A stretch of DNA of 64,000 nt from Euclidia mi (taxonomy: Eukaryota; Arthropoda; Insecta; Lepidoptera; Erebidae). This document shows, piece by piece, positions 45,006-56,426 of this stretch (position 1 is its first letter; each line of letters starts with the position of its first letter). The translations under genes and the position numbers were made by a program. A model generated the notes under the pieces. That model saw only the letters and a list, made by a program, of their open reading frames with translations. It did not search any database and was not told the origin of the DNA. Where the stretch lies: positions 9,607,840-9,671,839 of the forward strand of contig OX123185.2 of NCBI GenBank assembly GCA_944739405.2, read 5' to 3'.

Positions 45006-46684
45006 TCTGACCATATATTATCATGAAAATCGAATAGAACTCTTGTTCTTTAACAAGAGTTCTCTTCTAAAACATATACAAAAATACCAGATTGCTAAGA
45101 CTTAAAATGCCGTATATTTTAAACAAGAATCATGCAGGTTAATTAGACTGTTCCAAATATTTAATTACATTTTAAAGCTTGTAATTATTAACGCACTGAC
45201 TGCAAAATCCACGTTGATAAGTGCCGTGTGGTTAGACACATGAAACCTTTTGTGCAGTTTGTGTTTTGTTATTACTATAGGTTCTCATTTTGATTTAATA
45301 CACATCGTTTAATACTTTCGCGATTGTAATCAAACATATTTATGTAACGGGTAACATACTGTCATACAAAATTATTTAGCGGCTCTTAATCATGTAAAAT
45401 TATCTAATAAATGGTATAAAATACCTATGTTATTCCGACGTTTCGAGCGTCTTGTACCGGCCTTGGTCGCGGAGGGACTGTGGTGTCTACTATATATTAA
45501 GTATATTTAAAAAAATAAAGGTACTAAGCAAAGTATTATGAGAAATTGCGAATACCAAGTAAGGGTGAGTACCAATAACCGCACCTTTGCGAAAACGTTA
45601 GAGCCAGCATTAGCATTACACCTAAGCATACATACACATTCCGTATAATTTAAAATAATTTTATCCCTCGTGTCCCTGATGCATATTACAAGTTGACGTG
45701 TCTGTCGCCTCGTGGCTCTTAAACGAATGGACCGATTAAGATTAGGTGTTGATCATTGTTTGAAAGCTGACTTCATTGAGATGGTCAAAAAGTTTTGATG
45801 CCGTATTTTATACCCCGCCTTATTCATTCTCAGCTTACTATGATGTGGGGCAAGTAATGAAGTACGCTTTACCAGTGGATGAGGATTTGAAATAAACACT
45901 CCTGGAATTTGAATAGAAAATATGTATGAGGACTCGGTTTTTTCGATATCGCATCGGCAAAAGTTTTGTAGGAATTCTCTGGGAGGAAAATAAATAGCCT
46001 AAGTTACTTCTTGTATAGATAGCAAAATATTTGCAGGCGTGTCTAGTCGTTTTGAAGATTATCCGCAACATAGAGGCAGTATCGTGCAAGTAACGGGCTA
46101 AGCATATTTTGCCGTTACAAACAGACACTTCAATTTTATTTATTTATTAAGATATGTAAGTTTGGATAGGCCAATAATAGTTAATTTAATACTAAAGTAA
46201 AGTAAGTAACAGATGTCTTTGATTTTGGTAGAAACTTTATTTAGTTAAGTAAACAGTATGGTACTTGCAAATAACTTGTTATTTAGTTGCTTAGTAAAAA
46301 TCATCCATTAATTAAATCTTCAATTTATATTTAAATTCTTTGTACACTTGGAATAAATCTGAGCTGATCAGGAATAAATTGTTATTTACTTTCAGAACTC
46401 GCTGTTCCCTAATTATTTGAGGCTTTCTGTTTAATTTCTATGTACTTTTATAAGCTTTGCAATGTCCAAAACGACAGCCAGAATGTTTCAAGCCTATATG
46501 TAACCAAAGAGTTTGTATTTAACGGCCTACTTTTATTGGAAAATAGAGTTTCTATTTTCTGGTGAAAGTCCTACTAATACCGATTAAGCCGATCCAAAGA
46601 TTATACCAGACGAAGTCAAACATTGTTTACGTCTTGGTATTGAGGCCAATAACTAGCACTTGAAAAAACATTTATATTTTAAAA
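45006..46684. other. No gene recognised
   Basis: It contains a perfect inverted repeat (AGAACTCTTGTT-CTTT-AACAAGAGTTCT, 45036-45063), the word TGGTCGCGGAGGGACTG (45464-45480) also present in the foldback at 35608-35730, and a repeat-like phrase AAACGAATGGACCGAT (45722) also seen at 57173. No coding frame has family features. Confidence 0.4.
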
Positions 46685-46883
46685 CTAGTGGACGCCCGCA
46701 GCTATGCCTGCACATTTTACCCGTTTTGCCCGACCCCGTGGGAATTTCGGGAAATCCCTTCTAAGTGCACTCCTATATTCCCCAAGGAACATACATGCCA
46801 AATTTCAGCTTCCTGCGTCTAATAGCTTAGGCTGTAGTTTGTCTGTCAGTCAGTCAGTAACGCAAGGATTTTATATATACAGA
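46685..46883 (-). mobile_element. Mini-Helitron, copy 2 (199 bp)
   Basis: On the minus strand: A-flank, TCTGTATATATAAAATCC start, a hairpin (GCAG-GCATAG-CTGC) nine to ten nt before the terminal CTAG, then T-flank. Same family as 17048-17253 and 63327-63533. Confidence 0.75.
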
Positions 46884-48784
46884 TTACAGACAGACACTTC
46901 AGTTTCACTTTTATATTTACGGATACAATGTTTCAAGCATACAAATTAATTTAGCTTATATGTAATCGGAACGTAAGCATGTACGGGATATGTAGCTTAG
47001 CACAAACTTTGGTATTACATAAGCGTCATTTGCATACAGAGTGGTGCATTTTCAGTAACGGTGACTATCCAAGCAGAAAACACCTTGATTCAGAAATACG
47101 CAACAGTACATGCAACAAAGTATCATACTATTATCATACTTACATTATACTTTTCTAATTTAATGTATTTTCTTATTTTTCTGTAAGTGTGTGGCCAACT
47201 CTCTGGTCGGAGTTTCCAGAAAGCTCAAAGGCATCCGTCATAGCCTTAATATTTTTAGCCTGAGACAAGAACCGGAATTGATTTATCTTCGTGCATTCCG
47301 AAATTAATGCTACAGCAAGAGGTCACCCACACAGGTGGTGACTTCTACAGACATATTAAACGTTACGGGATTACTAAAGTGCGATAGTAAATACTAAGTT
47401 TAAAGGCAAATCTAGAAGGAAATTTGCTTTAGAAAGAAAGTGGTGCTGGTATGGAAACGAGTCAAAATATAGTTTATTCACCAATTCATCTAGGAGGTAG
47501 TAGGGTTTTGTAAGAAATTATGTCCAAAAGGCAGTTTAAGGGTACTTAGGTCTACAAAGAAATGAGTTTAAAAGAATTGTGTAAAAGTGTGCACTTCAGT
47601 AACATTAATTTATACTAGGCACCAAAATCGTGCCAAGAAATAAGGAAAACAGAAGAAAGAGCCCACCCCGGGCCCTAAAATTAAAAAGTCATTCAACGTG
47701 CGCTATCACAATAAAGTGCCAGGCAATATATAACTTTCAATATTTATTTTACATGCTTATTTTTATGAAACGTGTCTATATTGTGTAATTCAATGAAAAT
47801 AAAGGTAAAATAACTCTTATTTGCCTGTATGTTGCAACACGGGTTACACCAGTCGTGGCCACGTTACAGAATTATACAATTTTAAAATTCGATTATTAAA
47901 TTTTCATGGAACAACTGTATTTTCTCTGAGACAAAGTTTACCCTATTTTATACATATGAGATACAGTTATGGCCACGGACGAGGACTGAGATTAGGTGTT
48001 CATACCTACAGGCCGCACTACGACCTACACTCCACAACAACTGCTTCCTTTTAACTTAATATCCAAATACCAACATAATTGGTACACGAATATGAGTATT
48101 ACGTACCTGGTATTTTAATTGAATACGGAGAACGTTTTGAAGTTTTTAATTATTGTTGCCATGCGAAATTTTCTGTTCTCGTGCGACCTACAACATGATG
48201 AGTATTTTGTGTACGTCCGGATTTTTGTGCGCCATGCTGTAACATTTTTGTCTAAATAACATGTTTTCTTCGTTTTGCAAATTAAAATGTTTGCTGGTAA
48301 TAAAAAGACACCTGCTAAACTTTTCGATTATAATAAGTGGAATATTTTTCAGAATATTATTTTTGCAGTTATAGAAACATCTTCATTATTATTATCACTA
48401 TTTTTAAATATTGCTTTTGTATTCTAATTAACGCTAGAAGATACTAAATGACTCAGTGTCTTAACAACTCCATAGTCCAGTTACCAAGAACTTGCCTGAA
48501 AGCAAGTCTTTGGAGAAATATAGATATTAATTCGCTTAAGATATGCCACAAAAGTTGTAATATATTAATAAAAGACTTTGCGTCTCATAATTATATTCAG
48601 TTTATAATGAGTAGGTTAAATTGCGGTGCCAGTGATACTTTACGAGAATTCGTGTTATATCACCAATGATATAACATTTTGCTTTAGACAGTTTGTGTTA
48701 AACCAAAAACTGCAATTGCTCCTACGGTGTTATATCGCTTACTGGAGATAGTGTACTCGATGCTGAAGAAAATGTTGTCATAAT
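46884..48784. other. No gene recognised
   Basis: 1.9 kb of AT-rich DNA. Open frames at 47821-48054 and 48448-48669 have no recognisable domains. No repeats that I can name. Confidence 0.4.
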
Positions 48785-48965
48785 ACAGCCCACTGCAGTT
48801 CATATGCCTCACCCCAATTTGCTTCGTAATAGCAATATGAGTCAATAGAAGAATGTGGCCCACTATACCGCGCTGGCCAGACGGATTGCTATAGGGTTTG
48901 ACGTCGGGTTTTTTGTCTCTTCGATTCAAGTACTTTCCTTTGCCTCATGTAGGTACTTTCCTCTT
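48785..48965 (-). mobile_element. Diverged copy of repeat F
   Basis: The phrases GGCCCACTATACCGCGCTGG and CAGACGGATTGCTATAGGGT follow the order of the repeat at 49964-50205 but with many changes. Confidence 0.45.
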
Positions 48966-49525
48966 ATGACACTAACGAAAGAAATATGATGAAGAAAATT
49001 ATTAAAAGTTTTATGTATAAATCTTAGTGAATTTTATGATAAAATTAAAGTGGTACGGTATATAATTTTAACCCAAGTATATATTTTCCTTACTGCAATG
49101 TATGGAAGTACCTAACAGGCATGCGGTAGCTATTTATTCTTTATTTTTCGTTAGATTGTTTGCAGTAAAACAATTTGTAACGCGAACGATCGCCTGGAGA
49201 CTCATGCTGGGTGAAAAATTCTTCTAATAAAGATTACACGCCATGAGTTCCATCGAGAAGGTTCTAGTCATTTATGAGAGTTGTTACTTCGTCTTTGTGC
49301 AGGAATATGATCATTATCTGTATTTTGGTACACATATGATAAATACATATACAGTTATGATAATCTATACATGGCGATGTTTTGCGGTGCTACTACTGAA
49401 CAGATTATGAAGAAACTTTGTAGTTACATTTGCAAAACAGTTATAAAATAGTTGAATATTCACAGAAAACAGAGCTTTAAATTCTCTAGAATACGGAGTT
49501 TCTGTGTTCGAAATGGAAAGAGGAG
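48966..49525. other. No gene recognised
   Basis: AT-rich, no supported feature. Confidence 0.4.
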
Positions 49526-49583
49526 AATCCATCGTTCTTCAGAATGGAAAGCTTCAGCTTTCCATTCTGAAGAACGATGGATT
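49526..49583. repeat. 58 bp perfect palindrome with 2 nt spacer
   Basis: Arms 49526-49553 and 49556-49583 are perfect reverse complements over 28 bp (AATCCATCGTTCTTCAG...), separated only by TC. It would extrude as a near-loopless hairpin. It does not end in a recognisable transposon terminus and is too perfect and short-looped for a microRNA precursor. A template-switch duplication is the simplest origin. Confidence 0.9.
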
Positions 49584-49696
49584 TCGTACCCCAACTCTAA
49601 ATCATCCAATCGATCTGTCGGTGAACACATTTAGAAATAATGCCCTTTTAGATTCACAGTCGTTGAATGCGAAGAATATTTAAAAAAATAATTTCT

Positions 49697-49905
49697 GCAC
49701 CTGTGATCCAGTGGATAGCTTATGCGTCTGCTGATCCCGGGAGGTCCCGGGTACGATTCGATCGGGCAAAAGTGTCACTGAGTTTTTCCAAATTATCAGT
49801 AATAGCACGGAGTCTGGCAATGTGGAACGTAACATTCGTAACATAGCGAAACGTGGGTGTAATATTACAACTTGTGTTTAACCCTTCGGGGATATAAAAA
49901 AAAGT
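49697..49905 (+). mobile_element. SINE family A copy
   Basis: A head TGTGATCCAGTGGATAGCTT and B-box word GGGTACGATTCGATC, then CACTGAGTTTTTCCAAATTA, GCACGGAGTCTGGCAATGTG and a shortened tail TTCGGGGATAT. The middle is partly deleted. Confidence 0.7.
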
Positions 49906-49963
49906 TTTTTGTACTCGTCTGCGATGCTGTATCTTGTACCATAATTTAATTATCTTAAACGCT

Positions 49964-50205
49964 ATTATCATCACCCTTTGACAGTTCACTACTGGACTAG
50001 GCCTCTCCTTTGAAAGGAGGAATTGGCCTACTATACCACGCTGGCCAAACGAGTTGGTATAGGGTTTGTATCAAGTTTTCCTTCTCTTACAGTGCTGTTC
50101 TCTGCATAATATGCTCCCTCTGTCGGCTCTTACGACACCCATGGGATGATATGGGGTGGTAACATCCCGTATTCTTAATCCGTCACCACACGGAAACACG
50201 CTATT
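49964..50205 (-). mobile_element. Repeat F, good copy
   Basis: Closely matches 44756-45005: ACTAGGCCTCTCCTTTGAAA, GCTGGCCAAACGAGTTGGTA, TCTGTCGGCTCTTACGACAC, ATTCTTAATCCGTCACCACA. No coding sequence. Confidence 0.7.
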
Positions 50206-50619
50206 AAGACCCTTTAAATAAATTTGTTTTAATAAAATGTACTTCATAAGATAGTATTACGACAGAGAGCATAATTATTCCAAGAAAACTAATCATAATT
50301 TAGTCTTTCTGCGTCTTCATATTTCCAAAACTCGCGTGTACCATAATTTGCAGTAATTGGTGTAAAGTTCATACCGTAAGTACATATTATACAAGTCATT
50401 ACACAGATAATATACAGTAATTAAGATTCATTATAATAAATAGGTGGCTCAAAGCTCGTATACATGTAATATAATTATTAAATTGAGCTACAAATATGTG
50501 CATATTTTCGAGGAGATAGACTGCGGCACACAATATTCAAATAATTATTATATTAGTTTGTTGGTCTAGTGGTAAAAGCTTCTTCGCCGATGTTCGTAGG
50601 TTCGTTTCTACTACTGATG
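50206..50619. other. AT-rich, with a tRNA-like SINE head near 50565
   Basis: The words TTGGTCTAGTGGTAAAAGC and GTAGGTTCGTTTCTAC (about 50560-50615) resemble A and B boxes. No tRNA cloverleaf closes around them. Confidence 0.4.
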
Positions 50620-50781
50620 TTTTTGTATAAGTTTGCGGACGGATGTATGCATATTTGATACTCTTTCATGCAAAAGCTTTGGACGCATTTTGATGAAACC
50701 TTGCAGTTATATAGCTTATACATCAGAATAGCACATAGACTTCTGAAGCGACACGTGGGCAGAGCCGCGGTCAGGAGCTAG
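50620..50781 (+). mobile_element. Helitron 3' end fragment
   Basis: It shares the CTCTTTCA(C/T)GCAAAA and TTATACATCAGAATA words with the Helitron at 17916. It ends GTGG-6 nt-CCGC, nine nt, CTAG (50778-50781), then T. The 5' end is missing. Confidence 0.65.
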
Positions 50782-52059
50782 TAATATAACATTCGTGACA
50801 ATTTAACCTGCTGCCCTTACTTGCTCAGTGAGCTCTCCGCTAAGTGCATCGAGTTATATCACATTACAGCACACACAAGTTAGTTACATAAATTAATTAA
50901 TACTACGTGCGGTTGCATAATTAAACTCGACTGTATTTATTTCGGACTGTATGTTACATTTATCTTTTCGTATAACTGATACTAATTTCGTTCGTGCAGT
51001 AGACAATTTCGAATTTTGCCGACGCTAAAATTCAGTTTTCAACTGCATTTTGCGTGTTATTTGTAGAAGAAATAATTTAAAGATTATAGATAAATAAGGA
51101 AATTATGTATTTCATTTAGACTAACATTTTGAAAAACCGAAAATGTTGCGAAAAAATAGGGTAAAGCAGGACTTGGGCAAGTCCGTTACGCGATCACGTT
51201 TGAAATAGCGATGTAGTTGATGCGAGGTTGTACTTCTTGAGCGGAAGCCAGATTCAGCTGCCATTAGCTTAATATTAATGTGGTCTTGTGCAAAGGGTCC
51301 TATTCAGAATAAATATAGATTGGTGTTTGTTATGGGTTAAGAGTACTATGCCGCTATCTTAGGCCTAACACTGATCGGGTAAACCGACAAAAGGTAGTGA
51401 CTCCATTCTAAACGCTTGCTCAGCTGATAGATCTTGGCACTAAATAAAAGCTTTGTATTTCACTAACGTGTGTTCCGCCACATCTGCCAAGCAACTAGTG
51501 CAGTGATGGAGCATCGGCATCGATTGACGGTATATGCGATTCAGATACAGCCCGAAACATCCATGTGCTGAGGGAATCTACATCATCTGGTAGCCAGAGA
51601 CCAAGTTAAAGATTTACACTATTTGAGAAAGTCATTATTTCAGTTTTTTTTAAGTTATAAGTCATACACTAGTCTACTAATAAGATTTTTTATACAGATA
51701 AGGTCAAGACTAAACGTCGATGTCTTGTAATAAAGCCGAATTTCATTAATACGTGCTTTAATAAAACTTTAATGCATAAAACAAACGACTAAGGAGAACC
51801 GGCGAACATAATCATTACAAAGAGACGAAAACCTCGTCACCAAACCTATAACGACCCGCATGGCCAGCGTGGTATAGTAGGCCAAAACCTTCTATCGGCG
51901 CACAATGTTATTGTGACGAAAATTATGATAGGCCTATGTCTGTGATTATGGTATAATAGGACTTAATTACCCACATAATATCAAACAGACTGAAGTCCTT
52001 TGTCCCGCAGTAATTAAAAACAACTGCCGACATGCTCTGACGTATCTGTTTGTAAATAA
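50782..52059. other. No gene recognised
   Basis: Mostly unassigned. A scrap of repeat F lies at 51855-51900. Confidence 0.4.
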
Positions 52060-52335
52060 ATGACGACTGGTTGGCGCAGCGGGAGTGTAAGCGACTGCTA
52101 CGCCGATGGTCGCAGGTTCGATTCCCGCTCAAGTCAAACATTTGTGTGCATGAACATGGTGGTGTTTGTCTTGGTCTGGGTGTTTCTATTTATAATATGT
52201 ATGTGTTTACAAAAAAAAAGTATATATGTATGTTTATCCATTGTCTAGCATCCATAGTACAAGCTCTGCTTAGTTTGGGACTAGATGGTGTTGTGTGTAT
52301 GTGGTCGAATATTATTATTAAAGAATATTATTAAA
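52060..52335 (+). mobile_element. tRNA-derived SINE, family C, full copy
   Basis: Head TTGGCGCAGCGGGAGTGTAA (A box) and CGCAGGTTCGATTCCCGCTC (B box GGTTCGATTCC), then a body with CTCTGCTTAGTTTGGGACTA and GATGGTGTTGTGTGTATGTG and an ATT-rich end. It has no acceptor-stem pairing and so is not a tRNA gene. Copies at 55975-56206 (full) and 21832-21935 (fragment). Confidence 0.8.
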
Positions 52336-52694
52336 ATGAAAAATTTGCTTGTTTGTAATCGGAGGACAAAGGGAATTGTCGAAAAACACACGCAGCGGTA
52401 GCATGCATTTAAGTAACATTTAAAATGTTCGGAACTTTTGCACACACACTTTGATAGTGGACTAGCAACTGTTGTTCGTCCCTATCTCTCTACGGACAAA
52501 GTCAATGTTTTTTAATAAAAAAAACACATGTATGCCAGTGTGCCGCTGTTGTGTTTTGATAAGTTTCACGTAATGAGTAAAGTTTTGGAAGCACAGGCAC
52601 GTTTTAAAAGAAATGAAACATGTGTCGCTGTGGATATGGTACCTACACATTGAGATAGTATCAAAACACGACTTTCTATTATTACTGTTTTCGG
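52336..52694. other. No gene recognised
   Basis: AT-rich filler without supported features. Confidence 0.4.
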
Positions 52695-53050
52695 TCCTGC
52701 GATACTAACACTACCGTGCAGGGGGTATCGGGTTCGACTCCACGGCGTGCACCAATGACTTGTCGGAGTTATGTGCGTATTGAGTTGTTAATTATCGCTT
52801 GCCCCATGCCTCGGAGAGCACGTTATGAAGATCTTTGACAGCCGTTATAGGGAGTCTAATCCATGGAATATAGCTATCCCATTGGATTGCTAAGCACAAG
52901 CCTCTTCTCGCTATGAAAAAGATTAGTCCATATTCCACGCTGGACAAGTGCGTGTTTGCAAGCTTCACATGTGTTTTGAGAACATTTTGTTCTTTATTTA
53001 CAATGTTTTCCTTCACGTCAGAGGTGAACAACGTGGGCTGAGATTGTGAC
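52695..53050 (+). mobile_element. SINE chimera: family B forward joined to family E reversed
   Basis: 52695-52885 follows family B (GTATCGGGTTCGACTCCACG, TTGTTAATTATCGCTTGCCC, ATGCCTCGGAGAGCACGTTA) with a deletion. From about 52895 the sequence is the reverse complement of the family E body (CTCTTCTCGCTATGAAAAAG, CACGCTGGACAAGTGCG, AATGTTTTCCTTCACG). The two point in opposite directions. Confidence 0.6.
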
Positions 53051-53126
53051 TTGCCGTAGCAGTCTGTTAATCTATATATTCTTAATCCATCAATATATTT
53101 CTAATCTGTAATAAACAAACAATATT

Positions 53127-53500
53127 ACGGCGGCGATAGCCGAGTGGATATACCAACAGACTGCCATGCAGAGGGTATCGGGTTCGAATCCACGGCGCGC
53201 ACCAATGACTTTTCGGAGTTATGTGCGTATTGAATTGTTAATTATCGCTTGTCCCGTGCCTCGGAGAGCACGTTAAGCCGTCGGTCCCGGTTGTCATGAA
53301 GATCTTTGACAATCGTTACAGGGCGTCAGTACCTTCTAAATAAAAAACTGACACTAGTCTAAACCATGGAATATCGCTATCCCTTCGGGTTGCGGAGGTC
53401 AGACAGGCAGTCGCTCCGTGGAAAAGCTAATATTCAGTCAAATCCGGTTAGACTAGAAAGCGGACCCCAGATTGAAACTGGGATAACGCTAAGAGAAAGA
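53127..53500 (+). mobile_element. tRNA-derived SINE, family B, best copy
   Basis: Head GGCGATAGCCGAGTGGATAT (A box) and GTATCGGGTTCGAATCCACG (B box). Body: GACTTTTCGGAGTTATGTGC, AATTATCGCTTGTCCCGTGC, CGTCGGTCCCGGTTGTCATG. Tail: GACCCCAGATTGAAACTGGG with an A-rich end. Other copies: 43318, 54742, 52695, 24535. Confidence 0.8.
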
Positions 53501-53616
53501 AGAATAAACAAACAATATTACTATCATATCAGAAATGTTCTTAATTTGTCTTCTTCTGACTTATTAGTATTTAATAGTAACAATTCATCTTATTTAACGC
53601 CATTTTTTATAAACTC

Positions 53617-53840
53617 ACGCCTGTATCCTCGAAAGGGTAGGCAAAGATGCAATATTACCCATGTTTCGGCATGTTATAATTTTGTAGGTCCCACGTAATA
53701 AGGGCCGAGCCTATTTCCGTAACCGGATAGTTTGCCAGACTTCGTACTGCTAGTGAGAATTCGAAAAAACCCAGTAACAGCTTTGGGCGACCCAGGAATC
53801 GGGCCCGGGACTTCGAAACCACGGAGACAGTCGCCATTTT
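53617..53840 (-). mobile_element. SINE family A, full copy
   Basis: Reverse complement of the 39184 SINE, from CTCACGCCTGTATCCTCGAA to the inverted B-box remnant GGAATCGGGCCCGGGAC near 53795. Confidence 0.75.
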
Positions 53841-54109
53841 CAGGATAATCATATACCATTCGTGCACACCATTTACATTTGTCAACTGTTCCACCATAGA
53901 TCAGAACAGTCATGTTCGCGAGTTGCTTACATCAAAAGACGTAAGTGGATGCTCCTGTTTCACCATATTCACTTTGGGAGGCTTACTAAATTAATATAAT
54001 TCATTGCTTGAGTATGATATCAATAACTATTAACTTTTGCAATAGTAGATAACTCACAATGTGAAACAGTTGCAGCTCCTTACAAATATAACATGTAAAA
54101 GAATTATAC
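53841..54109. other. No gene recognised
   Basis: AT-rich sequence without supported features. Confidence 0.4.
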
Positions 54110-54304
54110 TGGCAATTAAAAAAGTGGCCACGAGTTTTATTGCCCGTTCTTTCTCGTGGTTCTACATATTGCATTGCGAACGTGGCAGTAAATGTAAATG
54201 TAGAATCATCTAGTAATTAACTTTAATCTTTGACGTTCATAAGCGTCACTTTGTGATCCAAATGAATAAATGATTTTGAGTTTGAGTTTGAGTTTGAGTT
54301 TGAA
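54110..54304 (+). mobile_element. LINE 3' tail ending in (GAGTTT)n
   Basis: It contains TTTATTGCCCGTTCTTTCTC, TTGACGTTCATAAGCG, an AATAAA and a terminal GAGTTT array (54273-54303). This resembles CR1/jockey-type 3' ends in Lepidoptera. No coding part is attached. Confidence 0.55.
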
Positions 54305-54741
54305 CTCTACTAGAATAGATTATCCGGCAATTCACTTAGATTAGACCGACTGTGGACATAATTGACATGTACAGCTACATCCACTTAGTATTAAACTAAC
54401 TGATAGTGTTACTTACTAACTGTAATGGACAGGACACCTCCAAATTATCACACCCTAATTAGAACATCTTCAGGCTATATCAAAATAATTTACTCTCCTA
54501 GATGTAGACGTAGCGCTAATAGCATGTCTTGTTTTGCCGTTTGTAACGGGTTAACAAGACAAAGTAAAGCAACGTTGTGAAAGGTGTCAACACTTGGATG
54601 AGTGACCGCTTGATATGACGTTTACTTCAGATACCTACATTGCTTTGGATGGCACGTTATGTCGTTGCTTTCGGTTCTTGCTTCAAGTCAAAAACAGTTA
54701 AGCCATCGTTAAGTTTGGTTGGGCCAATAAAAAACTGACAC

Positions 54742-55046
54742 ATCATCCTCCTAGCGTTATCCTTGTTTAAACCTGGGGTTCGCTTACTAGTCTAACCGGA
54801 TTTGGCTGAATATTTAGAAGGTACTGACGCCCTATAACGACTGTCAAAGATCTTCATGACAACCGGGACCGACGGCTTAACGTGCTCTCCGAGGCACGGA
54901 GCAAGCGATAATTTATAATTTAATACGCACATAACTCCGAAAAGTCATTGGTGCGCGTCTTGGATTCGAACCCAATACCCTCTGCATGGCAGTCCGTTGG
55001 TATCTCCACTAGGCTATCGCTGCCACTCTCCACTAGGCTATCGCTG
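54742..55046 (-). mobile_element. SINE family B copy with duplicated head
   Basis: Reverse complement of the 53127 SINE with an internal deletion. The head word CTCCACTAGGCTATCGCTG occurs twice in tandem (55004 and about 55028), so the outermost 5' part of the SINE is duplicated. Confidence 0.75.
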
Positions 55047-55974
55047 TCACCAAAAAAACTGACACAAAAAAAAAAATTTGTCTAGCAGTAGAAAAATGCC
55101 TTTTATCGCTGACAACCTCGCGAGTGGAACCGTAGGCAGAATCTAGTTTAAGATCAAGTTCACACAACTGCAATATCTTCATCAGTTGCCACACGCATCA
55201 CAATTATCGAACCAACATACGATCGTAAATTTATAATATGAAAACAAGCGATAACATTTTCCGTTCCGCATGCCTAGGCTTAGTACAGCTTTACCCCTAG
55301 GCGTAGCGTGTCCATAAGTCACTATAATCTGTATATAGTCACGCGACTAATCCACTCGTATCGAATTATCTCTTATCTCGTACTAAGCTTACTATGCGAA
55401 GCGTAAGCTGGCGAGGTTTAATCTAACGCACACTAATTTATTACGCTGCTAAGCTGTTTAGGAAAGTGCGTGTTTGTTTGGGTGTGTGTGTGTGTGTCTG
55501 TGTGAATGTTTGGGCGTGTGTAAGTGAGAAGAGAGAGAGAGAGAGAAAGGTAGAGAGGAAGAAAAAAATGAGTGTGTGCGTGTGTTTGTTTGCATGTGTG
55601 TAATTTGATACACTGAAACCCAATGCTCTTTAAATATTTATAGCGAGTCTAAACGTGCATGAAATGATTAATAAGATTATTGCGCTGTTATGGATTTGGT
55701 TTGTGGTTCTAGTTAAATATAATTGCGTAATTTAATTGAATATGTTCTTGTTTGAAGTGACTGCTTTGATGGTTCAGTGCTGCTTTCTATTACTACTGTA
55801 ATTGAAATGTAATTAGTCAAGTAAATACATACACAATGTCTTCTTTACTATCACTGATGAATGGGTAATTGTTACATCTAATAAGAACAGAATCAGAATA
55901 TATGCTCACAGGCAGGGGCAGACCCAAGGGCAGCTTTCTACACTGACTAAAGCTATAAACTGGACTATTATAAT
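55047..55974. other. No gene; GT/GA-rich low complexity at 55480-55600
   Basis: A purine-rich GT/GA run occupies 55480-55600 and produces an open frame on the minus strand that I reject as a gene. The flanks are unassigned. Confidence 0.55.
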
Positions 55975-56206
55975 ACATAGGTACACACAACACCATCTAA
56001 TCCCAAACTAAGCAGAAATTCGTGGTAGATAATGGATAAACAAACATTTATACTTACATGTTGTCGTAATATTAAACATACATAGAAACACTCAGACCAA
56101 GACCCACATCCATGTGCACGCACACAAATATTTAACTTGAGCGGGAATCGAACCAGCGACTTGCGGCGTAGCAGTCATTTACACCCCCACTACGCCACCG
56201 CTCGTC
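55975..56206 (-). mobile_element. SINE family C, full copy
   Basis: Reverse complement of 52060-52335: ACACCATCTAATCCCAAACT, CTCAGACCAAGACCCACATC, an inverted B box GCGGGAATCGAACCAGCGAC and an A-box end ACTACGCCACCGCTCGTC. Confidence 0.8.
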
Positions 56207-56426
56207 AAAAATCAAAAATCAGGAAACACCAAAGGAAATAACGCGTAAGCAGATTTCCACCGAGATATGCTATTTTAATTTTGGCGCAGTCGGATCGTGG
56301 CACCCACAAAATACGACCAGAACTGGCGTGCAATATAAGTAAATATGCCGTAGTACCGAGGGATCGCTATTACAGCGATCGTAAAAACGAACCGCTGGGA
56401 CCGCGTGCGGACCAGCCGAATTCCGA

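Noticed and set aside
49526..49583. microRNA precursor
   Set aside because: A 28 bp perfect stem with a 2 nt loop has none of the mismatches or loop size of a pre-miRNA.
52060..52140. tRNA gene
   Set aside because: A and B boxes are good but no acceptor stem or complete cloverleaf closes, and the same head recurs with a conserved body at 55975-56206: it is a SINE head. The same applies to 31930-31972, 39184-39255, 53127-53200 and 50560-50615.
55441..55623. 60-codon Thr/His-rich frame
   Set aside because: It lies on a GT/GA low-complexity run.
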